A stretch of DNA of 64,000 nucleotides from CADEEN01 sp963840805. Lineage in GTDB: Bacteria; Pseudomonadota; Gammaproteobacteria; Burkholderiales; Burkholderiaceae_C. A program made the position numbers and the translations under genes. The stretch is from NCBI GenBank assembly GCA_963840805.1, contig CAWJAJ010000015.1, forward strand, positions 372,001 to 436,000, in the 5' to 3' direction. The notes under the pieces were generated by a model. That model was given only the letters and a program-made list of their open reading frames with translations. It made no database searches and was not told the DNA's origin. The stretch's first letter is position 1. Every line of letters begins with the position of its first letter. Positions 62,617-64,000 of this stretch are shown here, in pieces.

Positions 62617-62897
62617 CACCAGCGCTTGGTCTTGATGTTGTGGACGTGGGCGTGTTCGCCGGCCTTGATCGGCGCGACGACCTTGCCCATGTCGATGCCG
62701 TACTTCCACACCGTATCGCCGGGGGCCATGTCCTCCAGCGCCACCTTGTGGCCGATCGGGATGTCCTGCTTGGCCACCACGTTGGTCATCTTGTCCTCGT
62801 CCATGATCCAGCCGGACAACTCCATGCCGGCCTTCACGCCTTCCACCACCACGACCGCCACGGTGTCCTTCGCGTCGTGCAACACGAAATGAATCAT
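62616..62897 (-). CDS. suyA: (R)-sulfolactate sulfo-lyase, small subunit SuyA
   Basis: 93 residues. SAF-fold small subunit: MIHFVLHDAKDTVAVVVVEGVKAGMELSGWIMDEDKMTNVVAKQDIPIGHKVALEDMAPGDTVWKYGIDMGKVVAPIKAGEHAHVHNIKTKRW. PIGHKVAL, KYG and G-HVHNIK are the family marks. AAGGAGAG precedes the ATG at 62897. First gene of the operon. Confidence 0.92.
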   Translation of the reverse strand: MIHFVLHDAKDTVAVVVVEGVKAGMELSGWIMDEDKMTNVVAKQDIPIGHKVALEDMAPGDTVWKYGIDMGKVVAPIKAGEHAHVHNIKTKRW

Positions 62898-62966
62898 TCG
62901 GCTCTCCTTCATCGAACGGCTTTCGATGATGCGCAGTTTAGTGACCCCGTTCCCCGTGTCAAACAG

Positions 62967-62980
62967 GTCATTTGAATGAC
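62967..62980. promoter_or_regulatory. Inverted-repeat operator between suyA and suyR
   Basis: GTCATT-TG-AATGAC, a perfect 6-bp inverted repeat, in a locally AT-rich stretch 70 bases before suyA. It fits a GntR-family dimer and probably lets SuyR control both promoters. A second AATGAC-like half (GGATGACTT) follows. Confidence 0.65.
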
Positions 62981-63004
62981 ATGGATGACTTATGATGCGG
63001 CCGC

Positions 63005-63010
63005 CTACAA
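63005..63010 (+). promoter_or_regulatory. TACAAT -10 element of suyR
   Basis: TACAAT ends 7 bases before the suyR ATG at 63018, so transcription should begin at or next to the start codon (leaderless or nearly so). The -35 (TGGATG, weak) would overlap the operator. Confidence 0.5.
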
Positions 63011-63017
63011 TCGCGGC

Positions 63018-63779
63018 ATGGACGTCGCCGCCGTCTTCTCGCCGATTGCCCCCGACGCCGGCGGCGCGCCGCTGTACCGCGTGGCCAAGCGCGCGTTGCT
63101 GCAGGCCATCGAGAACGGCCATTGCTCGCCCGGCAGCGCGCTGCCGAGCGAGGCGGCGCTGGCCGCGGCCTTCGGTATCTCGATCGGGACATTGCGCCAC
63201 GCGGTCGACGAACTGGTGGCCGAGCACATCCTGGCGCGACGCCAGGGCCGCGGCACCTTCGTTGCCACGCACAGCGCCGACCGCTTCCTGTTCCAGTTCT
63301 TCCACGTCGAGCGCAGCGATGGCCGGCGCGATGTGCCGCAGGTCGAACTGCTGTCGTTCGAACGCACGCGGCTCGACGACGAGGCCGCGGCGGCGCTGGG
63401 CCTGCGCAGCGGCGAGGCCGCGATCGAGATCCGCAACCGGCTCGCACTGCAGGGCCGCCCGGTGGTGCACGACTGCCTGACGCTGCCGGCGGCCCTGTTC
63501 AAGGGCCTGACCGAAAGGCGCCTGCACGAGCGGCCGAGCACGATCTACCACCTGTTCCAAACCGAGTTCGGCATCACCGTCGTGCGCGCCGTCGAACGCG
63601 TGCGCGCGGTGGCCGCCGATCGCACCACGGCCCGCGTGCTCGGCATCGCGCCGGGCACGCCGGTGCTGCAGGTGCGGCGTACGGCGCTGACCTTCAACGA
63701 CAAGCCGGTCGAGTACCGCGTCTCGACGATCCACAGCGCGCAGCACGAGTACGTCAACCGGGTGTCGCGGCCCGACTGA
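63018..63779 (+). CDS. suyR: GntR-family (HutC/UTRA) transcriptional regulator of sulfolactate genes
   Basis: 253 residues. Winged helix-turn-helix: YRVAKRALLQAIENGHCSPGSALPSEAALAAAFGISIGTLRHAVDELVAEHILARRQGRGTFVA. UTRA ligand domain follows: FFHVERSDGRRDVPQVELLSFERTRLDDEAAAALGLRSGEAAIEIRNRLALQGRPVVHDCLTL, ending VEYRVSTIHSAQHEYVNRV. Divergent to suyAB-slcC-comC; similar regulators accompany suy genes elsewhere. The effector is probably sulfolactate or a product (inference). Confidence 0.88.
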   Translation: MDVAAVFSPIAPDAGGAPLYRVAKRALLQAIENGHCSPGSALPSEAALAAAFGISIGTLRHAVDELVAEHILARRQGRGTFVATHSADRFLFQFFHVERSDGRRDVPQVELLSFERTRLDDEAAAALGLRSGEAAIEIRNRLALQGRPVVHDCLTLPAALFKGLTERRLHERPSTIYHLFQTEFGITVVRAVERVRAVAADRTTARVLGIAPGTPVLQVRRTALTFNDKPVEYRVSTIHSAQHEYVNRVSRPD

Positions 63780-63804
63780 CCGCCGCGCGCTAAGCTGTGC
63801 GCCA

Positions 63805-64000
63805 TGACGCCCAAGCACCCCGACCTGGCCGCGCGCAACTTCCCCACCGCCGAGGAGGAAGCGGCGGCATTGAAGCCGACCCCGCGCTACGAAGGGCCCG
63901 ACAGCAGCTACCGACTGGCCTTCACCGACAACGACTTCCTGCTGCGCGAGGAGTTGCGCCCGGTACGCATGCAGCTCGAACTGCTCAAGCCCGAGATGGT
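63805..64000 (+). CDS. LOG-family (lysine decarboxylase-like) protein, N-terminal fragment
   Basis: 65 residues before the window ends: FPTAEEEAAALKPTPRYEGPDSSYRLAFTDNDFLLREELRPVRMQLELLKPEMV. The DNDFLLR-ELRPVR-QLELLKPE segment is the usual opening of long LOG/TIGR00730 proteins in Burkholderiales; the PGGxGTxxE site lies beyond the window. Such proteins are nucleotide 5'-monophosphate phosphoribohydrolases in studied cases. Confidence 0.75.

Overview
The window is high-GC (about 70%), densely coded bacterial chromosome. Its flagellar gene order, type IV pilus minor-pilin operon, TamAB pair, YaeQ, Bug-type solute receptor and dispersed GC-rich intergenic repeats point to a Burkholderiales betaproteobacterium, probably of the Rubrivivax/Leptothrix/Ideonella type. 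This placement is by family resemblance only; no rRNA is present.

Layout. 1-150: start of an MBL-fold hydrolase. 332-7252 (minus): type IV pilus operon pilE-fimT-pilV-pilW-pilX-pilY1. 7602-11158 (minus): tightly overlapping tungstate/molybdate operon (permease, ATPase, tungstate-binding protein, ModA-like protein, single-domain molybdopterin protein). 11385-15181: yaeQ, an IS110-family insertion with a structured upstream non-coding region, a small GNAT, a Bug receptor and a DUF924 protein. 15274-19477: membrane Ser/Thr kinase, then a second molybdopterin-domain protein translationally coupled to a hybrid sensor kinase. 19590-36108: flagellar region (fliC, fliD, fliS, fliT, ycgR, fliE, then fliF to fliR) with three sigma-28 type promoters. 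36109-36539: inverted-repeat element between two convergent stop codons. 36540-41708: peptide-type ABC binding protein, copper chaperone and CopA around a MerR/CueR-like operator, diheme cytochrome c. 41794-50618: MoxR ATPase, GNAT, VWA protein, TamA, TamB. 50770-53887: HDOD protein, small membrane protein, YgbA-like protein, persulfide dioxygenase-rhodanese fusion. 53961-54035: tRNA-Arg(CCT). 54068-56914: divergent Fe(III)-type ABC permease and ATPase. 56988-59264: CtpA protease, strong terminator, MoeB/ThiF-like protein. 59266-63779: sulfolactate catabolism operon suyA-suyB-slcC-comC with divergent GntR regulator. 63805-end: start of a LOG-family protein.

The pilus and flagellar genes are two surface-motility systems. 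The suy/slc/com genes together can epimerise (S)-sulfolactate through sulfopyruvate to (R)-sulfolactate and cleave it to pyruvate and sulfite. The tungstate/molybdate import genes sit with molybdopterin-domain proteins, suggesting a metal-cofactor theme.

Many genes that should be intact (fliH, fliI, fliM, moxR, the VWA gene, pilY1, tamB and others) are broken by single-base indels, clustered at 27.6-33.4 kb and 41.8-44.0 kb. Conserved protein sequence resumes immediately in another frame each time, so sequence errors are more likely than gene decay. These genes are annotated over their full reconstructed extent. The best non-textbook signals are the IS110 upstream RNA candidate, several repeat families placed right at gene stop codons, the structured suyB/suyA spacer, and the molybdopterin-protein/sensor-kinase pair.
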